A DNA stretch of 26,268 nt, taken from a virus. Numbering within the stretch: the first letter of the stretch is position 1; the number at the start of each line of letters is the position of its first letter. Positions 15,506 to 20,845 of this stretch are shown in pieces. Under the pieces are notes generated by a model. That model saw only the letters and a program-made list of their open reading frames with translations, searched no databases and was not told the DNA's origin. The DNA lies in the IMG/VR virus record IMGVR_UViG_3300048023_000500, positions 1 to 26,268 of that record; one strand, written 5' to 3'. The position numbers and the translations under genes were made by a program.

Positions 15506-15783
15506 GCGAAAAAGACAAGCTACCATTTGATGATGACGGCAGAATAGATTATCATAAGTGGATGCGGATTAATGCTTTTATTAAAAAATTGCATGATATG
15601 CATTATTTAGAGCAAGAACGTAAAGCTTACGAAGAACAAAAGGCTTGGGTTGATAGAAGAAACGAAATGTTACTCGATATTGATATGATTGATAAAGTAG
15701 TAGACATGATGGACGATTATCCTGAAGCTGAGAATATTATTAATAAAATTATGAGAAGGTTAGATAATGACAAAAAATATTGA
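15502..15783 (+). CDS. Small charged hypothetical protein
   Basis: A 93-residue protein in the same overlapping operon (ATGA junction with the DUF454 gene). It is mostly helical in appearance, rich in lysine, glutamate, tyrosine and methionine (KLHDMHYLEQERKAYEEQKAWVDRRN, taken as two neighbouring blocks; DKVVDMMDDYPEAENII). No known motif or membrane segment is seen. It is translated through the start of the next gene, which begins 17 bases before its stop. Confidence 0.65.
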   Translation: MSEKDKLPFDDDGRIDYHKWMRINAFIKKLHDMHYLEQERKAYEEQKAWVDRRNEMLLDIDMIDKVVDMMDDYPEAENIINKIMRRLDNDKKY

Positions 15784-15955
15784 GCGGTACAGTAACGCAA
15801 CTCCAGAACAAGTGAAAGAATGGCACGAAGAAGATTATTGGATGAAGATGGATTTTAATCCTTTAGTTATGTGTGTTGTGATTCCAACGATTATTCAGCT
15901 TGCGGCTATGGGTATGATGTTTGCTGTAATGTTTATGAATAGTCTTTTATTTTGA
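15767..15955 (+). CDS. Small single-span membrane protein
   Basis: A 62-residue protein with a soluble, acidic N-terminal half (ATPEQVKEWHEEDYWMKMD) and one membrane segment at about 33-60 (VMCVVIPTIIQLAAMGMMFAVMF). It starts inside the preceding gene. A small membrane protein of this kind may act as a subunit or modulator of a larger membrane complex; its position behind AOX and DUF454 makes that possible but nothing in the sequence proves it. Confidence 0.6.
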   Translation: MTKNIERYSNATPEQVKEWHEEDYWMKMDFNPLVMCVVIPTIIQLAAMGMMFAVMFMNSLLF

Positions 15956-16113
15956 TAAAGGAAGTTCTTAAAGCTCTAATAGGAGTAGGTAAGTTACCAG
16001 ATAAGCCACCTGTGCTTACGTTAGGTACTATACTTACATTTGGTTTTTTAATTATATTTGGATTTCTAGGAATAGTAGCATCGTTACTCTTTTTAGCAAG
16101 TTTATTAATTTGA
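15952..16113 (+). CDS. Tiny membrane protein (TTG start)
   Basis: A 53-residue frame with TTG overlapping the previous TGA stop (TTGA). The N-terminal 25 residues are basic and soluble (KEVLKALIGVGKLPDKPP), the rest is a single hydrophobic segment (LTLGTILTFGFLIIFGFLGI, continuing to LLI). The coupled junction and clear one-helix topology favour a real gene; the rare start and absent ribosome binding site lower confidence. Confidence 0.45.
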   Translation: MIKEVLKALIGVGKLPDKPPVLTLGTILTFGFLIIFGFLGIVASLLFLASLLI

Positions 16114-16121
16114 GGTAAATT

Positions 16122-16298
16122 ATGGCAATGATATATGAAAGTCCCGATAAGGGTAAGACAGTATACGCAAGAGAGATAGGACAACCGTTTAATACAAGAC
16201 GGTGTATCAAATCTCCTGCGGTGGCAGAGGAGCCATTGTATGAACGATTGGCAAGAGAGAAGAACGATCGAATTTGTGGAGAAGGGAGATCCGTTTAG
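16122..16298 (+). CDS. Small hypothetical protein
   Basis: A 58-residue soluble protein with a good ribosome binding site (GAGG, 7 bases before ATG) placed right after the preceding stop. Composition is charged (PDKGKTVYAREIGQPF, YERLAREKNDR). No motif is recognised. It overlaps the next small gene by 59 bases in another frame, which is unusual but both have ribosome binding sites. Confidence 0.5.
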   Translation: MAMIYESPDKGKTVYAREIGQPFNTRRCIKSPAVAEEPLYERLAREKNDRICGEGRSV

Positions 16299-16368
16299 TA
16301 AAGATTTATTATTAGCATGTTCATTAGGACTCAATGTAGGGTTCCTAATAGCACTAGTATTTTTATAG
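16240..16368 (+). CDS. Tiny single-span membrane protein
   Basis: A 42-residue protein: a charged N-terminus (MNDWQERRTIEFVEKGDPF) followed by one hydrophobic helix (LLLACSLGLNVGFLIALVFL) ending at the stop. GAGGAG lies 8 bases before the ATG. It starts within the previous small gene in another frame. The next gene follows after 9 bases with its own AGGAAAAAG ribosome binding site. Confidence 0.5.
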   Translation: MNDWQERRTIEFVEKGDPFSKDLLLACSLGLNVGFLIALVFL

Positions 16369-16377
16369 GAAAAAGAA

Positions 16378-16707
16378 ATGAAGAATGATTATGTAATCGT
16401 GGATACTATCTCTGTATTTAAACAAAGATACATATTACCACGTAAAGCTGTTGAAGCGTTTAATGAAGAAGTAACTTGTACTGATAAGTTAGCAAAGTTA
16501 TGGTCTCACGAAGCTGTTGAAGCTGAAGAGGTAAAGGAATTCAGTCAAAGATGGTTAGGAGAAACTGTAACCAATATAGATTTTGCTGATACTGAAAAAG
16601 TACTTAAACTCTTTAAAGAAGATAACGAACAATTATCTGAAGAATGGACTCAAGCAAAACAACTTGACTACATTAACGATTGGGAAGATAAAACTCCAAA
16701 GTCGTGA
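16378..16707 (+). CDS. Hypothetical protein
   Basis: A 109-residue acidic soluble protein beginning DYVIVDTISVFKQRYILP, with a strong ribosome binding site (TAGGAAAAAG). Proteins with a similar DYVIxDTIS...RYxxP opening occur in other marine phages as I recall, without known function. The rest is helical and acidic. Its stop overlaps the GTG start of the glutaredoxin gene (GTGA), so the two are probably translated together. Confidence 0.7.
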   Translation: MKNDYVIVDTISVFKQRYILPRKAVEAFNEEVTCTDKLAKLWSHEAVEAEEVKEFSQRWLGETVTNIDFADTEKVLKLFKEDNEQLSEEWTQAKQLDYINDWEDKTPKS

Positions 16708-16946
16708 TATACATATACGGCAATAAGTCTTGTCAATTCTGTGATAAGGCAAAAGAAAAAGCATTTGATTTCTACGGTGAGTATAAATTCCTTGACATTG
16801 GGCTCACAATGTATTATAATCAATTGAAAGAATTAAACGTAAGTACAAATGTGTTACCTCAAATCTTTGAAGACGAAAGGTATATAGGTACTTTTTATCA
16901 CTTCGTAAAGGAGTGTCAATATAAAATGAGTGAGGACTTAGATTAA
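16704..16946 (+). CDS. Glutaredoxin (dithiol, CxxC)
   Basis: An 80-residue glutaredoxin. The active site is C10-Q-F-C13 after a beta strand (MIYIYGNKS), and the cis-proline is P52 in VLPQIF, followed by the GTFYHF segment that closes the glutathione site. The start is GTG, overlapping the preceding stop. Dithiol glutaredoxins reduce ribonucleotide reductase and other disulfides using glutathione. Because NrdB already carries a fused glutaredoxin, this second one may serve other targets. It is not a monothiol CGFS type, so a direct Fe-S carrier role is less likely even though IscU lies downstream. Confidence 0.85.
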   Translation: MIYIYGNKSCQFCDKAKEKAFDFYGEYKFLDIGLTMYYNQLKELNVSTNVLPQIFEDERYIGTFYHFVKECQYKMSEDLD

Positions 16947-16949
16947 ATA

Positions 16950-18110
16950 ATGTTAGACGAAAGAATCAATAAGATATATCAAAAAGAATTATCACGCCAA
17001 AAATTAACCACAGAACTAATTGCTTCAGAGAACTTTGCTTCGAAGGCAGTTATGAAACTTTGTGGTTCAGAGTTTACAAACAAATATGCAGAAGGATATC
17101 CAGGAGCTCGTTATTATAACGGTTGCGAATTTATGGATGAAGTTGAAACAATAGCAATTGACCAACTAAAAGAATTGTATGGTTGTGAATTTGCGAATGT
17201 TCAACCACATAGTGGAGCAAATGCAAACCTTGCTGTATATAAAGCATTCTTAACACCAGGAGATACAATCCTTGGAATGGATTTAGCAAGTGGTGGACAT
17301 TTAACTCATGGAGCACCTGTTACGATTTCAGGTAAATGGTTTAATGCTCATACTTATGGTGTTGATGAAAATGGTTTAATTGATTATGATGAAGTTGCTC
17401 GATTAGCTTTAGAACATAAACCTAATATTATCGTTGCTGGTGCAAGTGCATATCCTCGTCAAATTGATTGGCAAGCCTTTCGAGATATTGCTGATGATGT
17501 TGGTGCACTACTTATGGTTGACATGGCTCATTATTCTGGTTTAATTGCCGGTGGTGTATATGACAATCCTGTTCCTTATGCCGATGTTGTTACTTCTACA
17601 ACTCATAAAACACTTCGTGGTCCTCGTGGTGGAATTATATTATGGAACAATCCTGATTATACAAGAAAGATTAATGGAGCAATATTTCCAGGTACTCAAG
17701 GTGGTCCATTAATGAATATCATTGCTGCCAAAGCACAAGCATTCATTGAAGCAAATCAACCTTCATTTAAAGATTACTCAAGAAAGGTAGTTGAGAACGC
17801 ACAGGCATTAGCAAAAGTATTAAATGATAGTAAAACATTAAGTGTATTATCAGGTGGTACTGATTCTCATATTATATTGGTAAGTTTAGTTGACTCTGAA
17901 TTGAGTGGAAGAGAAGCTGCTGATATCTTAGAGAAACATCGTATTACAGTCAATAAGAACGGTATTCCTAATGATCCTCGAAACTTTAAAGAGACAAGTG
18001 GAATTCGTATCGGAACAGCCGCGGAAACAACTCGTGGCAAAACTAAAACTGAATGGGAAGAACTCGGTCATCAAATCGTTTCTATCCTTGAGGATCCAAC
18101 ACAATGGTAG
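16950..18110 (+). CDS. glyA: Serine hydroxymethyltransferase
   Basis: A 386-residue PLP enzyme. The PLP lysine is K220 in the signature [14 protein letters not shown] (215-228); TELIASENF (21-29), [11 protein letters not shown] (48-58), [10 protein letters not shown] (84-93) and [13 protein letters not shown] (190-202) are all in place. It converts serine and tetrahydrofolate to glycine and methylene-tetrahydrofolate. Bacterial enzymes usually have about 415-430 residues, so this one is slightly shortened, mainly toward the C-terminus, but it ends with the expected [12 protein letters not shown] substrate-binding block, then a short tail. It starts 3 bases after the glutaredoxin stop. Products link to two neighbours: methylene-folate for ThyX and glycine for ALAS (inference). 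Confidence 0.94.
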   Translation: MLDERINKIYQKELSRQKLTTELIASENFASKAVMKLCGSEFTNKYAEGYPGARYYNGCEFMDEVETIAIDQLKELYGCEFANVQPHSGANANLAVYKAFLTPGDTILGMDLASGGHLTHGAPVTISGKWFNAHTYGVDENGLIDYDEVARLALEHKPNIIVAGASAYPRQIDWQAFRDIADDVGALLMVDMAHYSGLIAGGVYDNPVPYADVVTSTTHKTLRGPRGGIILWNNPDYTRKINGAIFPGTQGGPLMNIIAAKAQAFIEANQPSFKDYSRKVVENAQALAKVLNDSKTLSVLSGGTDSHIILVSLVDSELSGREAADILEKHRITVNKNGIPNDPRNFKETSGIRIGTAAETTRGKTKTEWEELGHQIVSILEDPTQW

Positions 18111-18241
18111 ACCACCCAACAATGGAAATCATATTTAGACAGTTACAAGATCCAATGATCTTTGGTCTCTTAGCAATATTTCTAACGCCAATGATCTTTG
18201 GTGCAATCACTGTTTATTACAGTTTAAAAAATTCAGGATGA
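18104..18241 (+). CDS. Tiny single-span membrane protein
   Basis: A 45-residue frame that starts on the last codons of glyA (or, less likely, at the internal ATG 18122). One hydrophobic helix ([21 protein letters not shown]) is preceded by a short soluble N-terminus. Its stop forms an ATGA junction with the next small frame. Coupling on both sides supports translation. Confidence 0.45.
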   Translation: MVDHPTMEIIFRQLQDPMIFGLLAIFLTPMIFGAITVYYSLKNSG

Positions 18242-18330
18242 AATACAACAGATTAGCTTCCGCATCTTACGGCGAAGGTCGTAGGTATTTTAAATGGTGG
18301 TTAACAGTTTGGTGCCGTAGAAATGTATAA
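18238..18330 (+). CDS. Tiny basic peptide
   Basis: A 30-residue frame starting at an ATGA junction. It is basic and aromatic (GRRYFKWWLTVWCRRNV). It could be a real small peptide or a chance frame in a short gap; only the coupled junction supports it. The stop overlaps a TATAAATA motif in front of iscU. Confidence 0.35.
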   Translation: MKYNRLASASYGEGRRYFKWWLTVWCRRNV

Positions 18331-18333
18331 ATA
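18326..18333 (+). promoter_or_regulatory. TATAAATA motif directly before iscU
   Basis: An exact T4-type late promoter core ends only 5 bases before the iscU ATG. T4 late transcripts start about 6 bases downstream of the motif, which would place the start at the ATG itself and produce a leaderless message. It may therefore be chance in AT-rich DNA. Confidence 0.3.
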
Positions 18334-18338
18334 GTTCT

Positions 18339-18782
18339 ATGGCTTATTCTAAAAAAGTTTTAGACAGATTCGAAGCAGTAACTAATAATCCTGCCGCACA
18401 TGGAGTTGGAAGGTTTGATCCTAACGACCCTAATGTTGCTACAGGAATGACAGGTGCACCTGCTTGTGGAGATGTAATGAAACTCGATCTCAAATTAAAT
18501 CCTGAGACCGAAGAAATCGTTGATGTTAAATTTAAAACTTATGGTTGTGGTTCAGCAATCGCAAGTTCATCAATGTTTGTTGAGATGTTAATTGGTAAAA
18601 CAGTAGAAGAAGCAAAACTAATTAAAGATCGTGAAATCGCAGAAGCTTTAGAACTACCGGCTATTAAGATACATTGTTCTGTATTGGCAGAGGACTCAAT
18701 TAAGAAAGCAATTGAAGATTGGGAAGAAAAGAAAGCAGGTCGTAATGAATCGTGGATTGAGCGTCATACCAAAAGGACATAA
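18339..18782 (+). CDS. iscU: Fe-S cluster assembly scaffold IscU
   Basis: A 147-residue IscU-type scaffold. The three cluster-binding cysteines are C43 (APACGDVMKL, with D45), C70 (KTYGCGSAIASSS) and C113 (KIHCSVLAEDSIKKA, with H112). The LPPVK motif, by which IscU is handed to the HscA chaperone, reads LPAIK (106-110). The N-terminus is slightly longer than in E. coli IscU (128 residues), with an insert where other proteins have ENPRNVG, and the C-terminus has a basic extension (KKAGRNESWIERHTKRT). No IscS, HscA or ferredoxin gene is in the window, so host partners would be needed. This is an unusual phage gene; its likely role is to sustain or redirect Fe-S cluster assembly during infection. 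Confidence 0.94.
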   Translation: MAYSKKVLDRFEAVTNNPAAHGVGRFDPNDPNVATGMTGAPACGDVMKLDLKLNPETEEIVDVKFKTYGCGSAIASSSMFVEMLIGKTVEEAKLIKDREIAEALELPAIKIHCSVLAEDSIKKAIEDWEEKKAGRNESWIERHTKRT

Positions 18783-18787
18783 CTCAA

Positions 18788-19270
18788 ATGTATGAATATA
18801 AAACAAAATTAATTAAAGTGGTGGATGGAGATACTGTAGATGTCGATATTGACTTGGGCTTTGGTGTTTGGCTTCGCAACGAGCGTGTACGTATTATGGG
18901 AATTGATACACCTGAGTCTCGTACGCGTAACAAGGTTGAAAAACTATTTGGAAAAGCAGCAAGCAAAAGACTCAAAGAACTATTAGGTAAATCACCAGTT
19001 CTTAAAACACAAATTGCCAGAAACGGCGAAGATATGAAAGGTAAGTTTGGTCGTATCCTCGGAGACTTTGATGTATATTGTCCAACAACAGATGGATGGA
19101 GACCAGTAACTATAGTGATGGCTGAAGAAGGTCATTGTGTACCATACTTCGGTGGATCTAAAGGTGATACTGAAGCTGCTCATTTAAAGAATAGAGAAAA
19201 GCTATTGTCAGAAGGTGTTGTTGACCAAAAGGCTTACGACAAATTAATGGCAACAGGCAAGTATAGTTAA
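18788..19270 (+). CDS. Staphylococcal-nuclease-like (SNase/TNase) endonuclease
   Basis: A 160-residue SNase-fold nuclease. The signature VVDGDTVDVDI (11-21) supplies acidic calcium ligands, RVRIMGIDTPES (33-44) supplies R35, D40, T41 and E43, and KGKFGRILGD gives the second catalytic arginine R89, matching R35, D40, E43 and R87 of staphylococcal nuclease. No signal peptide is present, so it would act in the cytoplasm or in the virion. Phages of marine bacteria often carry such genes, perhaps for host DNA breakdown and nucleotide recycling. It begins 5 bases after iscU and is followed by a consensus promoter. Confidence 0.9.
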   Translation: MYEYKTKLIKVVDGDTVDVDIDLGFGVWLRNERVRIMGIDTPESRTRNKVEKLFGKAASKRLKELLGKSPVLKTQIARNGEDMKGKFGRILGDFDVYCPTTDGWRPVTIVMAEEGHCVPYFGGSKGDTEAAHLKNREKLLSEGVVDQKAYDKLMATGKYS

Positions 19271-19287
19271 AATAATGAAAATAACCA

Positions 19288-19316
19288 TTGACATTTTGAG
19301 TAAACTATAGTATAAT
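19288..19316 (+). promoter_or_regulatory. Consensus sigma70 promoter, TTGACA-17-TATAAT
   Basis: Perfect -35 (19288-19293) and -10 (19311-19316) with a 17-base spacer, in the gap after the SNase gene. Only 9 bases separate the -10 from the ATG at 19326, so the message would be almost leaderless. Confidence 0.85.
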
Positions 19317-19325
19317 ATACAGTAT

Positions 19326-19616
19326 ATGAGATATAATAATAACAATGGTGGGCTGTCAGTCGACTTGACTCCAAGAAAAAGACATCCAAAAGATAAAAGA
19401 CCTCCAACTCCAATGCCATTTGATATTGGGTTGAGAAAGTTTAAGAAGAATGTTGAAAAGGCAGGAATCTTAAAAGAACTTAGAGCAAGGGAGTATTACG
19501 AGAAACCTACTGCGAAAAGGAAAAGAAAAAAGGCTGAGGCTGTAAAAAGACATCAGAAGAAATTGCAGAGCGAAATGAGAAGTTTCAATGCAAGAGGTCA
19601 AAGACATTACAGATAA
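19326..19616 (+). CDS. Small basic hypothetical protein
   Basis: A 96-residue very basic protein with a long lysine/arginine-rich C-terminal half ([28 protein letters not shown]). The N-terminus carries an asparagine run and [21 protein letters not shown] nucleic-acid-binding role is plausible from charge alone. It is controlled by its own consensus promoter, with an almost leaderless start; no in-frame ATG further downstream fits better. No family is recognised. Confidence 0.65.
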   Translation: MRYNNNNGGLSVDLTPRKRHPKDKRPPTPMPFDIGLRKFKKNVEKAGILKELRAREYYEKPTAKRKRKKAEAVKRHQKKLQSEMRSFNARGQRHYR

Positions 19617-19639
19617 CTGAAATTATTTCGTAAAAACTA

Positions 19640-19668
19640 TTGACATTCTCTAATATCTTTGTTATAAT
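19640..19668 (+). promoter_or_regulatory. Consensus sigma70 promoter of the non-coding segment
   Basis: Perfect TTGACA (19640-19645) and TATAAT (19663-19668) with a 17-base spacer. The expected start, 7-8 bases after the -10, falls on about G19676, exactly where the terminal stem of the downstream RNA begins. Confidence 0.88.
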
Positions 19669-19675
19669 ATAATTT

Positions 19676-19867
19676 GAGACGGTGGGAATTAAACCATGAC
19701 GGCGAGATGGAATCACGGAGTTAATAGCTCTACCATTTAGGACCCACGACGGCTACCGAGTTCAGGAGCAACTTTTGAACTACCGACCGACTTACCGAAC
19801 GACGAAAGTTTTGAGGTAGGTCAACTGAGTAGGGATCTAACGCCAACGAACCAACCACTGTCTCCCC
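19676..19867 (+). ncRNA. Candidate structured non-coding RNA or long structured leader
   Basis: A stretch of about 190 bases without a credible gene, directly behind a consensus promoter. By hand count about 97 of 192 bases are G or C, well above the AT-rich surroundings. The ends pair over 10 bases with one G-U: 19676-19685 (GAGACGGTGG) with 19855-19864 (CCACTGTCTC). Inside are a hairpin 19759-19764/19776-19781 (AGTTCA/TGAACT), a long hairpin 19789-19796/19815-19822 (GACTTACC/GGTAGGTC, one G-U) extended by 19797-19800/19808-19811, and a stem 19705-19710/19733-19738 enclosing GGAGT/GCTCT. A local GTGGG/CCCAC pairing (19682-19686/19743-19747) competes with the terminal stem. No known family (tRNA, tmRNA, 6S, RNase P) is recognised. 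It could be a free RNA or the leader of the gene at 19890. A 14-codon frame starts at 19696 but looks incidental. Confidence 0.65.
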
Positions 19868-19889
19868 TTATTTGAATAGAGTTTATAAT

Positions 19890-20306
19890 ATGGCATTAGC
19901 AAGAGGTCTATCAACGATTTCCACTCGGAAACGTAAAGTAAAATTAACAAAAGCAAAATTGGCTCAGTATGAGATTGATTGGCGCAAGCATAATAAATGG
20001 TGTAAGTCTAAAGGTCTTCACGATTTGCGTTACTCTACTCTGAATGAATATATAAATTATTGTCTAGGAAAGGTCAAACCTAAATCTGAATTTAAGCCTT
20101 ATCAGCCACCTAAAACTTATCGTAGAGAGGATCCAAAATATCCTAGTATGGAAATTTCTGCGAATTCTGGAGGTCAAGGTACAAAGAAAGAATCTCCTAG
20201 ATATACTGGTACATTAATAAAAGGTATTGCCACGATGCATAAATCAAACGCAGTTCCTGTTATTAATCAAAAGGAAGCAACAGAAATAGCGAGGATGGCA
20301 AAGTAA
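19890..20306 (+). CDS. Hypothetical protein
   Basis: A 138-residue protein. The N-terminus is basic (STRKRKVKLTKAKLAQYEIDW), a WRKHNKWCKSKGLHDLRYST segment follows, and the second half is proline- and lysine-rich, probably flexible. The resemblance of the first part to a small DNA-binding helical unit is a guess. ATG 19890 is preferred; the frame is also open from a TTG at 19872. There is no good ribosome binding site, and the structured RNA segment lies immediately upstream, so translation may depend on it. The ATG of the next gene overlaps the stop by one base. Confidence 0.65.
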   Translation: MALARGLSTISTRKRKVKLTKAKLAQYEIDWRKHNKWCKSKGLHDLRYSTLNEYINYCLGKVKPKSEFKPYQPPKTYRREDPKYPSMEISANSGGQGTKKESPRYTGTLIKGIATMHKSNAVPVINQKEATEIARMAK

Positions 20307-20512
20307 TGACCTATTGGGAATATAAATTTGAGATCAATGAACAAGGTATCAAACTAACCGATAAGGCAGACCCTAACGAAACATATATGGTCTGCATAGA
20401 TAAAACTCCACTTAATGTTGGAGATACATTCACATTAGAATTGGATGAACACAATCGTATGTTCTTTAAGAAAGACGGACCTGTTCAGACTCAATTAAAT
20501 TTTGGATTTTAA
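20306..20512 (+). CDS. Small hypothetical protein
   Basis: A 68-residue beta-rich protein (YWEYKFEINEQGIKL, DTFTLELDEHNRMFFKKDG) whose ATG shares the last base of the previous stop. No known motif. The next gene starts immediately after its stop. Size and pattern suggest a small single-domain fold, possibly an early regulatory or inhibitor protein, but nothing specific supports this. Confidence 0.65.
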   Translation: MTYWEYKFEINEQGIKLTDKADPNETYMVCIDKTPLNVGDTFTLELDEHNRMFFKKDGPVQTQLNFGF

Positions 20513-20782
20513 ATGGCAACAAAGAACGACATAACGGGTGATTCTCTAACAAGCAAAACATCTACCAAAGCGTATGATGATGGTTGGGATAGAATCTTTG
20601 GTAAAAAGGATGACGCCGATTTAGGTCTCGAAGGAGATACAAGAGAAGCAGTCCATCCTGCTGAAGTACGATATCCTCATTTGAGAGATAAAGACTTTAG
20701 GTATAAACAACAGGACTTAACGGAACTGAACGCTGACGGCAACGAAGAACGTGGTCGTTACGGTGAAGATTTATCTAAATAA
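20513..20782 (+). CDS. Small conserved phage-type protein with DITGD...WDRIFGKK motif
   Basis: An 89-residue acidic protein. Its N-terminal NDITGDSLTSKTST, then AYDDGWDRIFGKK, is a short motif I recall from uncharacterised phage and bacterial small proteins. The rest is polar and likely disordered (ADGNEERGRYGEDLSK at the end). It follows the previous gene with no gap. A consensus sigma70 promoter follows its stop and separates it from DNA ligase. Confidence 0.65.
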   Translation: MATKNDITGDSLTSKTSTKAYDDGWDRIFGKKDDADLGLEGDTREAVHPAEVRYPHLRDKDFRYKQQDLTELNADGNEERGRYGEDLSK

Positions 20783-20785
20783 CTA

Positions 20786-20814
20786 TTGACATTCATTATG
20801 ATTTAGATTATAAT
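20786..20814 (+). promoter_or_regulatory. Consensus sigma70 promoter, TTGACA-17-TATAAT
   Basis: Perfect -35 (20786-20791) and -10 (20809-20814) with a 17-base spacer, lying 31 bases upstream of the DNA ligase ATG. Confidence 0.88.
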
Positions 20815-20845
20815 GGTTCTATAAATTTGATAAAGTAATTATAAT

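Noticed and set aside
15933-16334. 133-codon open frame on the minus strand
   Set aside because: The product looks like a shadow, and the + strand holds coupled small genes with ribosome binding sites in the same direction as all neighbours.
16704-16946. Monothiol (CGFS) glutaredoxin acting as an Fe-S carrier with IscU
   Set aside because: The active site is CQFC, a dithiol type; no CGFS motif is present.
19673-19755. Possible tRNA on the minus strand (GGTAGAGC and GGTTTAATTCC boxes)
   Set aside because: The spacing of the two boxes is loosely tRNA-like, but no 7-bp acceptor stem, no D-stem and no proper T-stem form, and the invariant C of the T-loop is T.
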